From positions 62,001 to 126,000 of the forward strand of contig JAXMDA010000003.1 in NCBI GenBank assembly GCA_046349085.1: a stretch of 64,000 bases of DNA. The letters are read 5' to 3'. Below, piece by piece: positions 25,827 to 35,192 of this stretch (within the stretch, counting starts at the first letter, position 1; each line of letters opens with the position of its first letter). This DNA is from JAJXWB01 sp046349085. Lineage in GTDB: Bacteria > Pseudomonadota > Alphaproteobacteria > Rhizobiales > Beijerinckiaceae. A program made the position numbers and the translations under genes. The notes beneath the pieces are model-generated. The model worked only from the letters and a program-made list of their open reading frames with translations, was not told the origin of the DNA and did not search any database.

Positions 25827-27592
25827 GCGACGCCTCCGAGATAGGCTTCCTGCACGCGCGGATCGGCCCGCACTTCCGCTGGCAGGCCCTCGCTGATCTT
25901 GGAGCCGAAATCCATGACGACGATGCGGTCGACCAGCGACATGACGAATTCCATGTCGTGCTCGACCAGCAGGATGGTCAGCTTGTCGGCGCGCAGCTCA
26001 CGCAGCAGCGCGGCAAGCTCCATCTTCTCGTTGCGCCTGAGGCCCGCCGCCGGCTCGTCGAGCACGAGCAGGGCCGGATTGGCCGCGAGCGCACGCGCGA
26101 TCTCGACGAGACGCTGCTTGCCGAGAGGAAGGGCGCCGGCGGCATCGAAGGCGTGGTCCGCAAGACCCGTGCGCTCGAGCTGCCGCATCGCTTCGGCGCG
26201 CGCGCGCGATTCTTCGGCGCGGTCGAGCCGCAGCATGCCATGCAGAATGCCGGAGGCGAGCCGCGCATGTGCGCCGAGCAGCACATTGTCCAGCACGTTC
26301 ATGCGCGGCCGCAACTTGACATGCTGGAAGGTGCGCGCGACGCCCGCCCGCGCGATCGCGCGTTGCGGCAATCTGTGGATCGGCAGGCCCGCGAATTCGA
26401 TCGCGCCGCCGTCGAGCGCCAGCGCGCCCGTGCACAGATTGAACATGGTGCTCTTGCCGGCGCCGTTCGGACCGATCAGGCCGACAATCTCGCCCGAGCG
26501 CACCTCGAAGGAAACCGCATTGACGGCGATGAGACCGCCGAAGCGCCGTACGGCCTGATCGACTTTCAGCAACGGCGTCCCCGCTGCAGGCTGCGCGCGC
26601 TCCGGCAGGGAGGCTGCCGCCTTCGGTCGCTCGGGCGCCGCCTTCGGCAGGAGATCGGCGAGATAGGGCACGACGCCGCGCCGCGCGCGCTGCAAGAAGA
26701 TGATGAAGATGGCGGAGAAGGCGACGACTTCGAGCTGGCCGGCGGCATTGGGAGAGATCAGCGGCAGATAGTCCTGAATGGCGTTCTTCAGCAGCGTGAT
26801 GATCGACGCCCCGACGACGCCGCCGATCAGGCTGCCCTGCCCGCCGATCATCGCCATCATCAGATATTCGATGCCCATGGCGGCGTCGAAACTCGCAGGA
26901 GAAATGAAGCGGCTCATATGCGCGTAAAGCCAGCCGGAGAGCGCCGCGAGAAAGGCGGCGATGACGAAGGCCGCGAGCTTGGTCCGGAAGGCGTCGACGC
27001 CGAGGCTTTCCACCAGCACATTGCCGCCGCGCAACGCGCGGATGGCGCGGCCCCAGCGCGAATCCAGAAGGTTGTACATCAGAACAAGCGAGAGACCGAC
27101 GAAGGCCCAAATCAGATAATAGATCTCCCAACTCTGCATCAGGGCGCGCGGTCCGATCCTGACGGGCGGAATATTGGAGATGCCGCTGAAATTGCCGAGG
27201 CCCTCGATATTGCCGAACAGGAATCCGATGGCGAGCCCCCAGGCGAGCGTGCTGAGGGAGAGGAAATGACCCTCGAGCCGCAGCGTCGCTGCGCCGAGCG
27301 CGGCCGCGACCATGCAGGTCACGACGATTGCCAGAATGAGGCCAAGCCACGGCGAATAGCCATTGATCGCGCTCAGCCACGCCGTCGCATAGGCGGCGAC
27401 GCCGACGAAGGCCGCCTGGCCGAAGGAAACGATGCCCGCAACGCCGGTCAGCAGCGCGAGGCCGATCGCGACCAGCGCATAGACGCCGATATAGTTGAGC
27501 AGGCTGACGGTGAAGGACGAGAAGACGAACGGCGCCGCGAGAAGCGCGAGCAGCGCGACGATGACAGCGGCGGGCAAGGCATGGCGGCTCAT
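25823..27592 (-). CDS. LivM-LivG fusion: ABC permease joined to its ATPase
   Basis: The 589-residue protein combines a LivM permease (about 1-320: TGVAGIVSFGQAAFVGVAAYATAW, GRAIRALRGGNVLVESLGVDA, MIGGQGSLIGGVVGASI) with a LivG ATPase (about 345-589: GPNGAGKST, Walker B LLVLDEPAAGL, IVVMDFGSKISEGLPAEVRADPRVQEAYLGG), linked by about 25 residues rich in Pro and Ala. The signature motif is LPLGKQR, not LSGGQ. The frame is continuous with no stop or shift between the halves. LivM-LivG fusions are known in proteobacteria. Start and stop overlap livH and livF by four bases. Confidence 0.92.
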   Translation of the reverse strand: MSRHALPAAVIVALLALLAAPFVFSSFTVSLLNYIGVYALVAIGLALLTGVAGIVSFGQAAFVGVAAYATAWLSAINGYSPWLGLILAIVVTCMVAAALGAATLRLEGHFLSLSTLAWGLAIGFLFGNIEGLGNFSGISNIPPVRIGPRALMQSWEIYYLIWAFVGLSLVLMYNLLDSRWGRAIRALRGGNVLVESLGVDAFRTKLAAFVIAAFLAALSGWLYAHMSRFISPASFDAAMGIEYLMMAMIGGQGSLIGGVVGASIITLLKNAIQDYLPLISPNAAGQLEVVAFSAIFIIFLQRARRGVVPYLADLLPKAAPERPKAAASLPERAQPAAGTPLLKVDQAVRRFGGLIAVNAVSFEVRSGEIVGLIGPNGAGKSTMFNLCTGALALDGGAIEFAGLPIHRLPQRAIARAGVARTFQHVKLRPRMNVLDNVLLGAHARLASGILHGMLRLDRAEESRARAEAMRQLERTGLADHAFDAAGALPLGKQRLVEIARALAANPALLVLDEPAAGLRRNEKMELAALLRELRADKLTILLVEHDMEFVMSLVDRIVVMDFGSKISEGLPAEVRADPRVQEAYLGGVA

Positions 27593-28632
27593 TCCTCGTC
27601 CTCCTCCTCGACATGGAGGGAGACGAATGAGCGCCAGACGAGGATCGGCACGAGAACTGAAAAGACGATCACATCCTTGAGCGAGCTCGACGCGAAAGAC
27701 GAAAAGCTTTCGAGCAGGCCGACGATGACCGCGCCGATCGCAGCGCCGGGATAGGAGTGCAGTCCGCCGATGATCGCGCCGACGAAGGCCTTGAGCCCGA
27801 TGAGAAAACCGGAATCGTAGAAGATCGTGTTGACCGGCGCGATCAGAAGGCCCGAAACGCCTGCGAGCACCGAGCCCAGCACATAGGCGACAGCTCCCGC
27901 GCGCGCCGGCCGCACGCCCATCAGCCGCGCGCCGGTGCGGTTGGACGACGTCGCGCGCAGCGCCTTGCCGGTCAGCGTGAACTCGAAGCACACGTAGAGC
28001 AGCGCGCTGAGCGCGATCGCCGCAATGACGATGCAGACCGTCTGTCCCGACACCATGGCGCCCAGGATTTCCGTCGACCAAGAGGTCAGCGGCTGCGTGC
28101 GCACCCCCTCCGGCCCGAAGAAGAGAAGGCCGAGGCCGGAAAGCGCGAAGTGCAGCGCGACTGCGATGATCAGCAGGACCAGCACAGGCGCATCGGCCAC
28201 TGGCCGGAAGACGATACGATCGAGCAACGGCGCGACGGGAACGATCAGCGCCAGCGCCATGACGAGGCGCACCGGCAGCGGCGGCGTCATCGGCGCGAGA
28301 ACGCGCACGGCGAGCGCGATGGCGATAGGGACGGCCAGATAGAAAAGCGCGGCGCGCGGCAAGGCCGCCGCCCTGCCCGCGCGCACGAGGGCGACGGCTT
28401 CCATGGCGAAGGCCAGCAATGCGAGAACGATGACGAGCTTGATCGTGCCCGGCGCCTGTCCGTCGTCGAGCGCGGCGAGCGTCAGCGCGGTGAAGGCGGC
28501 GAGATCGCCGAACGGCACGAACATGACGCGCGTGACGGAGAACAACAGCACCGTTCCGATCGCCACGAGCGCATAGATCGCGCCGCTCGCAATGCCGTCG
28601 ACAGCCAGGATCGCCGCAATATCGAAGCTCAT
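27589..28632 (-). CDS. livH: Branched-chain-type ABC transporter permease LivH (second system)
   Basis: The 347-residue membrane protein begins GIASGAIYALVAIGTVLLFSVTRVMFVPFGDLAAFTAL and carries the LivH loop ALRATSSNRTGARLMGV and the AFVGAIIGGLHSYPGAAIGAV segment. It is longer than the usual 290 residues because of extra membrane segments between the first and second third of the protein (about 60-135). The C-terminus ends in an acidic tail (EEEDEE). It partners the LivM half of the fusion protein. Confidence 0.9.
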   Translation of the reverse strand: MSFDIAAILAVDGIASGAIYALVAIGTVLLFSVTRVMFVPFGDLAAFTALTLAALDDGQAPGTIKLVIVLALLAFAMEAVALVRAGRAAALPRAALFYLAVPIAIALAVRVLAPMTPPLPVRLVMALALIVPVAPLLDRIVFRPVADAPVLVLLIIAVALHFALSGLGLLFFGPEGVRTQPLTSWSTEILGAMVSGQTVCIVIAAIALSALLYVCFEFTLTGKALRATSSNRTGARLMGVRPARAGAVAYVLGSVLAGVSGLLIAPVNTIFYDSGFLIGLKAFVGAIIGGLHSYPGAAIGAVIVGLLESFSSFASSSLKDVIVFSVLVPILVWRSFVSLHVEEEDEE

Positions 28633-28668
28633 GCGCGGCGATCCCGCCTGTCCATCTTCATGCTCGCC

Positions 28669-29814
28669 TTAAGGCGTGTAGATCCACTTGCCGTCCTTCA
28701 ATTGCACGATGACGAGCGAACGGTCGTCAACGCCATAGCCCTGGCCCGGCTTGAAATTGTAGACGCCATGAACGCCTGCAAGCTCTTTCGTGTTGAGCAT
28801 CTCGTCTCGCAACGCCTTGCGGAATTCCGGCGAGCCGGGCTTGGCCTTGCCGAGCGCGCGCTCGGCCGCCGCCGCAAAGACCAGATAGGCGTCGAAGGAA
28901 TAGGCGGAGAAGCCGTCGCGCGATTCGGAATCGTTGGCTTCCTTGTAGGCCTTGCGGAAATCGGCCGAGAGCTTCTTGGAGAAATGCCCGTCGGGCAATT
29001 GCTCGGACACGATCACCGGACCGGCCGACACCTGCACGCCTTCGGCCGCCTTGCCGCCGACGCGCACGAAATCCGGATTGATGAGCGAGGCGAGCCCGTA
29101 GGTCGGCCCCTTGAACCCGCGCTCGGACAGCGCGAGCAGCGGCAACGCCGCCTGCGTCGACGAGCCGCCGATCAAGACGCCGTCGGGCTTTGTCGCCAGC
29201 ACGCGCAGGATCTGCGCGGTGACGGACGTATCCGTGCGCGCATAGCGCTCGTTGGTGAGCAGCTTGATGTCGCCGCGCTCTTCCGCCGCCTTGCCGCCGG
29301 CATAGACCAGATCGCCCCAGGCGTCGGAAAAGCCGATGTAACCGACATTTTTCACCTTGTCGCGCTTCATGCGGTCGGCGACGACCTTGGCCATCAGCAT
29401 CGGCGGCTGCGGCACGGCGATCGTCCATTGCTTGGCCGGATCCTCGGATTCGATCTTTACCGGCGACACCGCGATCATCGGCACGCCGAGTTCGTTGGCG
29501 ACCGTGGTCATGGCGATAGTGGCGGGCGCGGTCGCCGTGCCGATGAGAAAGTCGACCTTGTCTTCCTCCACCAGCTTGCGCGCATTGCGCGTGGCCGCGG
29601 ACGGGTCGGAGCCGTCGTCGAGCTGGATCAGCGTAACGGTCTCTGCGCCGATCTTGCCGCGGTATTTCTGCGCGGCCTTCATGCCGTTGGCGTAGGGAAT
29701 GCCGAGCGCGGCGGCGGGACCGCTGAGGGCCGTGACGAATCCGAGCTTGATTTCGGCCTGCGCCGGCGCGGCGATCAGCAGCGCGGAGATGGCGACTGCG
29801 GCAAGTCTGTGCAT
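28669..29814 (-). CDS. ABC transporter substrate-binding protein (second liv system)
   Basis: The 381-residue protein has a signal peptide (MHRLAAVAISALLIAAPAQA) and a Peripla_BP_6 fold beginning EIKLGFVTALSGPAAALGIPYANG. The ATG at 29814 has GGAGG seven bases upstream; in-frame ATGs at 29823 and 29856 are weaker. It heads the leftward operon with livH, livMG and livF. The ligand is not evident. The catabolic oxygenase operon lies on the other side of the same intergenic region, so uptake of the substrate of that pathway is a reasonable guess. Confidence 0.9.
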   Translation of the reverse strand: MHRLAAVAISALLIAAPAQAEIKLGFVTALSGPAAALGIPYANGMKAAQKYRGKIGAETVTLIQLDDGSDPSAATRNARKLVEEDKVDFLIGTATAPATIAMTTVANELGVPMIAVSPVKIESEDPAKQWTIAVPQPPMLMAKVVADRMKRDKVKNVGYIGFSDAWGDLVYAGGKAAEERGDIKLLTNERYARTDTSVTAQILRVLATKPDGVLIGGSSTQAALPLLALSERGFKGPTYGLASLINPDFVRVGGKAAEGVQVSAGPVIVSEQLPDGHFSKKLSADFRKAYKEANDSESRDGFSAYSFDAYLVFAAAAERALGKAKPGSPEFRKALRDEMLNTKELAGVHGVYNFKPGQGYGVDDRSLVIVQLKDGKWIYTP

Positions 29815-30570
29815 CCTTCCCTCCTTCATTCTTCGACGAGCGTCGGGCGCTCGCAATTTGGCGCTATCGCCCGCTTGTCTCGGGCGAGGGCTGCGTAGGT
29901 CATCATAGTCTGAATGGCGCGCGCGACGATAGAAATGCGCGGGGCCGCGGGAATTTGGTCTGTGCGCTGCGACTGAGGATCATGACGCGCGGTTCCGGCG
30001 GTTCGACGAAATTACATCAAGCCTAAAACGATTGCCCGTGAAGCGTCAACACGGCTTCGCACGTTCTGCATGTTCTTCCGGCGACCCGACTTGCGCGCGC
30101 GATGGCGGGGATTTGCGCGCGACGGCGCGCGTCGCGCCTTCCAGTCCCTCAAGGAAACCGCAGCGCCCCATTTGCTTCAGACCCAAACTTCCAGATGTTC
30201 GCATCTGCGAAGAAAAGGCCGCATGACCCGCTGTTCCTCGGCCCGGGATCGTCAGATTGTCCATTTTGCGGGAGAGGCGCCTCTACCGCACCGCAATGTC
30301 GGCCGCGCCCCGCGCGAAGTATGCGGGAGCGCCTACTCCTTCAATCATAAAATATTGCTGCAGGTTCCCCGCGCGCCCTGTCGAAGGCGCGTTTGTTTCC
30401 ACCGATTTGGCCATCTTCCGTTCGTTTGTACGGCACGACAAAAGAACCCCGCGTGATTTCGTTGACAGAGATCGTTTGATAATTAAACTAATTGCGTCGG
30501 GCTGGTTTTGTCGCGCAGCGCGCGCCCCGCGTGATTGATTGCGCCGTCTGGTCCCGCAAGGAGGTCGAGC
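29815..30570. other. 756-base intergenic region between the second liv operon and the oxygenase operon
   Basis: I see no gene here. The open frames on both strands are short, Arg-rich and without start-site context. The leftward promoter of the binding-protein gene should lie near the left end. The region from about 30330 to 30530 is clearly AT-richer than its surroundings and contains the oxygenase promoter listed separately. No tRNA or riboswitch was recognised. Confidence 0.6.
30462..30489 (+). promoter_or_regulatory. Promoter of the oxygenase operon with an overlapping palindrome
   Basis: TTGACA (30462-30467) and TAAACT (30484-30489) are 16 bases apart. The spacer and -10 contain GTTTGATAATTAAAC (30474-30488), a 15-base near-palindrome with one mismatched pair. 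Its size and composition suit a MarR-type operator. No regulator gene is adjacent; the nearest MarR genes are at 21.7-22.7 kb. Confidence 0.55.
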
Positions 30571-31884
30571 ATGTCCCTTTATGCCGGCGACGCCGACAAA
30601 ATTCGCAAGCTCGTGCGCGAGGCGGAAGTGCATCGTGACGTCTTCATCGACGAGGAATTGTTCCAGCTCGAGATGGACCATCTCTTCGCCAACACCTGGG
30701 TCTATGTCGGGCATGACAGCCAGGTTCCGAACGAAGGCGATTTCTATACGACGACCGTCGGCTCGCAGCCGGTCGTCATGGTGCGCCACACCGATGGCGA
30801 GGTGAAGGTTCTGCTGAACCGTTGTCCGCACAAGGGCGTCAAGGTCGCCGGCGAAACCTGCGGCAATACCGGGAAGGTTTTTCGCTGTCCCTATCATGCC
30901 TGGCGTTTCCGCACGGATGGCTCGCTGCTCAGCATTCCGCAGATGAAGGGCTACGACAATACGGGCTTCGAGGGCTCGCCCGCGGCGCACGGCATGACGC
31001 GCGTCGCCAACGTGCACAATTATCGCGGCTTCGTCTTCGCACGGCTGAACGACAAGGGGCCGGGCTTCGAGGAATTCTTCGGCGACAGCCTGTCGAGCTT
31101 CGACAATATGATCGACCGCTCGCCCGCCGGAAGGCTCCAGGTCGCCGGCGGCGTGCTGCGTTACATGCACAATTGCAACTGGAAGATGCTGGTCGACAAC
31201 CAGACCGACACATGCCACCCGATGGTTGCGCACGAATCCTCCGCCGGCACGGCCAAGGCCATGTGGCAGAAGGCGCCGGAAGGCACGCCCAAGCCGATGG
31301 CCGTCGAAATTTTCGTGCCCTTCATGAGCCCCTACGAGGACTTCGAGAAGATGGGCATTCGCGTCTGGGAGAACGGCCACGGCCATACCGGCGTGCATCG
31401 CTCGATTCATTCCGACTATTCGGCCATTCCCGGCTATTGGGACCAGATGAAGAACGCCTATGGCGAGGAGCGCGCGCACGCCATTCTCGGCGAGGCGCGC
31501 CACAACACGGTCTATTTCCCCAACATCATGATCAAGGGGCCGATCCAGCTCCTGCGCCTGTTCAAGCCGATTTCCGCCAACAGGACGCTGGTCGAATCCT
31601 GGACCTTCCGCCTTGTCGACGCGCCCGACCTGCTGCTCGAGCGCACGCTGATGTACAACCGGCTCATCAATGCGCCGACATCGGTCGTCGGCCACGACGA
31701 TCTCGAAATGTACGAGCGCGCGCAGGAAGGCCTGCACGCCAACGGCAACGAATGGGTGAACATGCACCGGCTCTACGAGCCCGCGGAACTCAACCAGAAG
31801 AATGTCGTCACCAACGGCACGAACGAATGGGTGATGCGCAATACCTATCGCGCCTGGGCGCATTTCATGACGCTGGACATGTGA
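30571..31884 (+). CDS. Rieske-type aromatic-ring-hydroxylating oxygenase, alpha subunit
   Basis: This 437-residue subunit has the Rieske [2Fe-2S] site (Cys85-x-His87 and Cys106-xx-His109, in NRCPHKGV and FRCPYHAW) and the mononuclear iron site (Asp213, His216 and His221 in DTCHPMVAH). It should insert both atoms of O2, or hydroxylate, an aromatic or heteroaromatic acid, with electrons from a reductase that is not encoded here. The ATG at 30571 follows AAGGAGG; upstream codons to 30535 are not needed. It is the first gene of a seven-gene operon. Confidence 0.93.
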   Translation: MSLYAGDADKIRKLVREAEVHRDVFIDEELFQLEMDHLFANTWVYVGHDSQVPNEGDFYTTTVGSQPVVMVRHTDGEVKVLLNRCPHKGVKVAGETCGNTGKVFRCPYHAWRFRTDGSLLSIPQMKGYDNTGFEGSPAAHGMTRVANVHNYRGFVFARLNDKGPGFEEFFGDSLSSFDNMIDRSPAGRLQVAGGVLRYMHNCNWKMLVDNQTDTCHPMVAHESSAGTAKAMWQKAPEGTPKPMAVEIFVPFMSPYEDFEKMGIRVWENGHGHTGVHRSIHSDYSAIPGYWDQMKNAYGEERAHAILGEARHNTVYFPNIMIKGPIQLLRLFKPISANRTLVESWTFRLVDAPDLLLERTLMYNRLINAPTSVVGHDDLEMYERAQEGLHANGNEWVNMHRLYEPAELNQKNVVTNGTNEWVMRNTYRAWAHFMTLDM

Positions 31885-31895
31885 GGAGGGGCGCC

Positions 31896-32405
31896 ATGAA
31901 CAGGAACGACCCGAAAATCGCCGGCGCCGCGCCGACCGACCAGGAACTCATCGACTTCGTGCTGCGCGAGGCGCGAATGCTCGACCAGCAGCGCTTTCCG
32001 GACTGGCTGACGCTTTTTGCCGATGACGGCTATTACTGGATGCCGCTCGAATGGGGGCAGACAGATCCCAAGCTCGTCTGCTCGCTCCTGTACGAAGACA
32101 AGCTGCTGCTTGGCGTGCGCGTCGAGCGCCTGAAGGGCGAGCGCACCTTCAGCCAGAAGCCGAAGAGCCGCAGTCACCACGTGTTGCAGATGCCGCATGT
32201 GGAAAGCCGCGACGAGGCGAACAATTCCTACGTCACCTGGACGTCCATGCATTACGTCGAGACGCGCATGGACGAACAGACGCTCTACGCCGCCTGGGCG
32301 ACGCATCATCTGGCCGTCGAAGACGGCAAGCTGCGCATCAAGCTGAAGCGCGTCGACCTCGTCAATTGCGACGCCGCCTTCGGCAATATCCAGCTGTTCA
32401 TGTGA
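31896..32405 (+). CDS. Ring-hydroxylating oxygenase, small (beta) subunit
   Basis: The 169-residue protein has the NTF2-like beta-subunit pattern: an opening helix (QELIDFVLREARMLDQQRFPDWLTLF), DDGYYWMPLEWGQ and a C-terminal strand set ending DAAFGNIQLFM. Beta subunits shape the alpha3beta3 hexamer of many dioxygenases. It follows the alpha gene by 11 bases with GAGGAGGGG ahead of its ATG. A two-subunit oxygenase points to the benzoate/anthranilate/salicylate-type groups rather than to single-subunit demethylases. Confidence 0.92.
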   Translation: MNRNDPKIAGAAPTDQELIDFVLREARMLDQQRFPDWLTLFADDGYYWMPLEWGQTDPKLVCSLLYEDKLLLGVRVERLKGERTFSQKPKSRSHHVLQMPHVESRDEANNSYVTWTSMHYVETRMDEQTLYAAWATHHLAVEDGKLRIKLKRVDLVNCDAAFGNIQLFM

Positions 32406-32409
32406 GCAG

Positions 32410-34026
32410 ATGGAGAAAGGGTCCGTCTTCGATCTCTTCGCCAGAGCCGCCGCGCGCAATCCGCAGGGCGCATTTCTCTGCGTCCTGGCGGAAACCGCCG
32501 GCGTCTACGGGATCGAGCCCGGCGAAATAAGCTATGCGGAAGCGCTCGCGCGCACGCTGGCGCTGTCGCGCGCCTACGAAAACGCCGGCTTCGGCGCCGG
32601 CCTGCGCGTCGGCGTTCTCGTCGAGAACCGACCGGCCTTCTTCTGGCACTGGTTCGCGCTCAATCGCCTCGGCGTCTCCATCGTGCCGATCAATCCCGAC
32701 CTGCGCGCCGCCGAGATCGAATACATGATCGCGCATTCGGACATGTGCGCCGCCGTCGTCATCCCCTCGCGCCGCAAGGACATGGAAGACGCGGCAAAAG
32801 CAGTCGGCCGGGCGCTGCAGCTGATCGACGTCGACGGCCAGCTGCCCCCCCTCGCAACAAAGGCGCAACCCACGCAGCCGGCATCCGACGCCGAATGCGC
32901 GCTGCTCTACACGTCGGGCACGACGGGCCGGCCGAAGGGCTGCGTGCTGGCGAACGAATATTTTCACGTCTGCGGCGACTGGTACGCGCAAACCGGCGGC
33001 ATGATCGCCCTGCGCCAGAATTGCGAGCGCATGATCACGCCGCTGCCGCTGTTCCACATGAACGCCATGGCCTGCTCGACCGCGGGCATGTTGAGCGTGG
33101 GAGGATGCCTGACTTTCGTGGACCGCTTTCATCCGAAGAGCTGGTGGAGCTCCGTGCGCGAGAGCCGCGCCACGATGCTGCATTATCTCGGCGTCATGCC
33201 GGCGATGCTGATGGCCGCCCCCGAACAGCCCTCGGACAGGATGGAACATATCCGCTTCGGCTTCGGCGCGGGCGTCGACCGCGCCTTGCACGGCCCGTTC
33301 GAACAGCGCTTCGGCTTTCCGCTGGTCGAAGCCTGGGCGATGACGGAGACGGGCTCCGGCGCGGTCATTTCGGCGCATGAGGAGCCGCGCCATATCGGCA
33401 CGAACTGCTTCGGCCGCGCGACGCCCGATGTCGAGGCGCGCGTCGTGCTGGAGGACGGGTCCGAGGCTGCCGTCGATACGCCCGGCGAATTGCTGGTGCG
33501 GCGCGCCGGCGCCAACCCGCGCTTCGGCTTCTTCCGCGAATATCTGAAGGACCCCGAGGCGACCGCGGAAGCCTGGGAAGGCGGCTGGTTCCATACCGGC
33601 GACGTCGTGCGCCGCGCCGCCGACGGCTCGTTCCATTTCGTCGACCGCCGCAAGAACGTCATCCGCCGCTCCGGCGAGAACATCAGCGCGGTGGAGGTGG
33701 AAAGCGTTCTGCAGCGTCATCCCGCGATCAGGCAGGTCGCCTGCGTCGCCACGCCCGACGCCGTGCGCGGCGACGAGGTTCTGGCGCTGATCGTGCTCAA
33801 CGATCCGAAGCCGCCCGACGACGCGGCGCTTGCGCAGGAAGTCGCGGAATTCTGCCTGTCGCGCCTCGCTTACTACAAGGCGCCGGGCTGGGTCGCCTTC
33901 GTGCCGTCGATCCCGCTCACCGGCACGCAGAAGATCCAGCGCGCCGCATTGAGGCAACTGGCGCAGGATCGCATGGACGCGGGCGCCTGCCACGATACGC
34001 GCGCCCTCAAGAGACGCGGCGCATGA
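32410..34026 (+). CDS. AMP-forming acyl/aryl-CoA ligase
   Basis: The 538-residue protein has the adenylation signatures YTSGTTGRPKGC (P-loop), MTETGSG (A5), WFHTGDVVRRAADGSFHFVDRRKN (A7-A8) with hinge Asp/Arg, and the C-terminal Lys in GTQKIQRAALR. It activates a carboxylic acid to its CoA thioester with ATP. Its place directly after the oxygenase genes (four bases) suggests that the substrate or the oxygenase product is carried as a CoA ester. The acid cannot be named from sequence. Confidence 0.92.
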   Translation: MEKGSVFDLFARAAARNPQGAFLCVLAETAGVYGIEPGEISYAEALARTLALSRAYENAGFGAGLRVGVLVENRPAFFWHWFALNRLGVSIVPINPDLRAAEIEYMIAHSDMCAAVVIPSRRKDMEDAAKAVGRALQLIDVDGQLPPLATKAQPTQPASDAECALLYTSGTTGRPKGCVLANEYFHVCGDWYAQTGGMIALRQNCERMITPLPLFHMNAMACSTAGMLSVGGCLTFVDRFHPKSWWSSVRESRATMLHYLGVMPAMLMAAPEQPSDRMEHIRFGFGAGVDRALHGPFEQRFGFPLVEAWAMTETGSGAVISAHEEPRHIGTNCFGRATPDVEARVVLEDGSEAAVDTPGELLVRRAGANPRFGFFREYLKDPEATAEAWEGGWFHTGDVVRRAADGSFHFVDRRKNVIRRSGENISAVEVESVLQRHPAIRQVACVATPDAVRGDEVLALIVLNDPKPPDDAALAQEVAEFCLSRLAYYKAPGWVAFVPSIPLTGTQKIQRAALRQLAQDRMDAGACHDTRALKRRGA

Positions 34027-35192
34027 GACGGCGCCAGTCCTACAAGGGCGTCGTCGCCGCCCTGCCTGTCACCATTCCCTACGAGCGCTTTTCCATTCAT
34101 GGCGCGCATTGGTGGATCGGCCGCGCCCTGCGTGCGCTGAGCGAGCAAGCGCATCTGAAGCCAGCCGACATCGACGGCTTTTCCGTCTCCTCCTTCACCG
34201 TCGGCCCGGATACGGCGATCGGCCTCACACAGCATTTCGGCCTGAGCCCGCGCTTTCTCGATCACGTGCCGCTCGGCGGCGCGAGCGGCGTCGTGGGGCT
34301 CCGTCGCGCCGCGCGCGCGGTGCAGGCGGGCGATGCGGACATGGTCGCCTGCGTGGCGGCGGACGCCAATCACGTCGATTCCTTCCGCCGCACGCTCTCG
34401 ACCTTCTCGCGTTTCGCGCAGGACGCCGTCTACCCTTACGGCTCCGGCGGTCCGAACGCCTCCTTCGCGCTCATCACACGCGACTACATGAACCGCTTCG
34501 GCGCGACGCGTGAGGATTTCGGCCGCATCTGCGTCGCGCAGCGCGACAATGCGCTGGCCTTTCCCCATGCGCTTATGAAGAAGAAGCTGACGCTCCAGGA
34601 ATATATGGATGCGCGGCCGATTTCCGATCCCATCCATCTCTTCGATTGCGTCATGCCCTGCGCCGGCGCGGAAGCCTTTCTCGTCTGCACGGAAGAGCGC
34701 GCCCGCGACCTCGGGCTGCCCTTCGTGCGCATTCTCTCGACCATCGAGCGCCACAACGCCTTCATGGACGATCCGATTCAATATCGCGGCGGCTGGGTGG
34801 TAGATCTCGACGACCTCTACGGCCTGGCCGACGTGAAGCCCGCCGACGTCGATCTCCTGCAGACCTACGACGACTATCCGGTCATCTCGCTCATGCAGAT
34901 CGAGGACCTCGGCTTCTGTCCCAAGGGCGAGGCGGCGACCTTCGTCCGCGCGCGCGACCTCACCTTTCGCGGCGACTTCCCGCACAATACATCCGGCGGG
35001 CAATTGTCGGTCGGTCAGGCGGGCGCGGCGGGCGGCTATCTCGGCCTTGTCGAGGCGATGCGGCAATTGTGCGGAATCGCGGGCGCCAATCAGGTGAAGG
35101 ACGCGGAAGTTGCGCTCGTCTCCGGCTTCGGCATGATCAATTACGACCGCGGCCTCGCCAGCGCCGCCGCCCTGCTCGCGAGGGCCGCATGA
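34023..35192 (+). CDS. Thiolase-fold protein without the thiolase Cys and His (Ltp2-like aldolase candidate)
   Basis: The 389-residue protein belongs to the SCP2-type thiolase superfamily. The nucleophilic Cys position is in GGASG (Ala87) and the GHP His position near the end is Gln332 (NTSGGQLSVGQAG). It therefore should not do Claisen chemistry with a cysteine. Steroid-degrading Ltp2 proteins also lack these residues and act as retro-aldolases together with a DUF35 partner. The next gene here starts with a DUF35 domain, which fits that model. It overlaps the ligase stop and the next start by four bases each. Confidence 0.85.
   Translation: MRRRQSYKGVVAALPVTIPYERFSIHGAHWWIGRALRALSEQAHLKPADIDGFSVSSFTVGPDTAIGLTQHFGLSPRFLDHVPLGGASGVVGLRRAARAVQAGDADMVACVAADANHVDSFRRTLSTFSRFAQDAVYPYGSGGPNASFALITRDYMNRFGATREDFGRICVAQRDNALAFPHALMKKKLTLQEYMDARPISDPIHLFDCVMPCAGAEAFLVCTEERARDLGLPFVRILSTIERHNAFMDDPIQYRGGWVVDLDDLYGLADVKPADVDLLQTYDDYPVISLMQIEDLGFCPKGEAATFVRARDLTFRGDFPHNTSGGQLSVGQAGAAGGYLGLVEAMRQLCGIAGANQVKDAEVALVSGFGMINYDRGLASAAALLARAA

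Noticed and set aside
29815..30570. Small genes in the large intergenic region
   Set aside because: Open frames are Arg-rich, without ribosome sites, and none resembles a known family.
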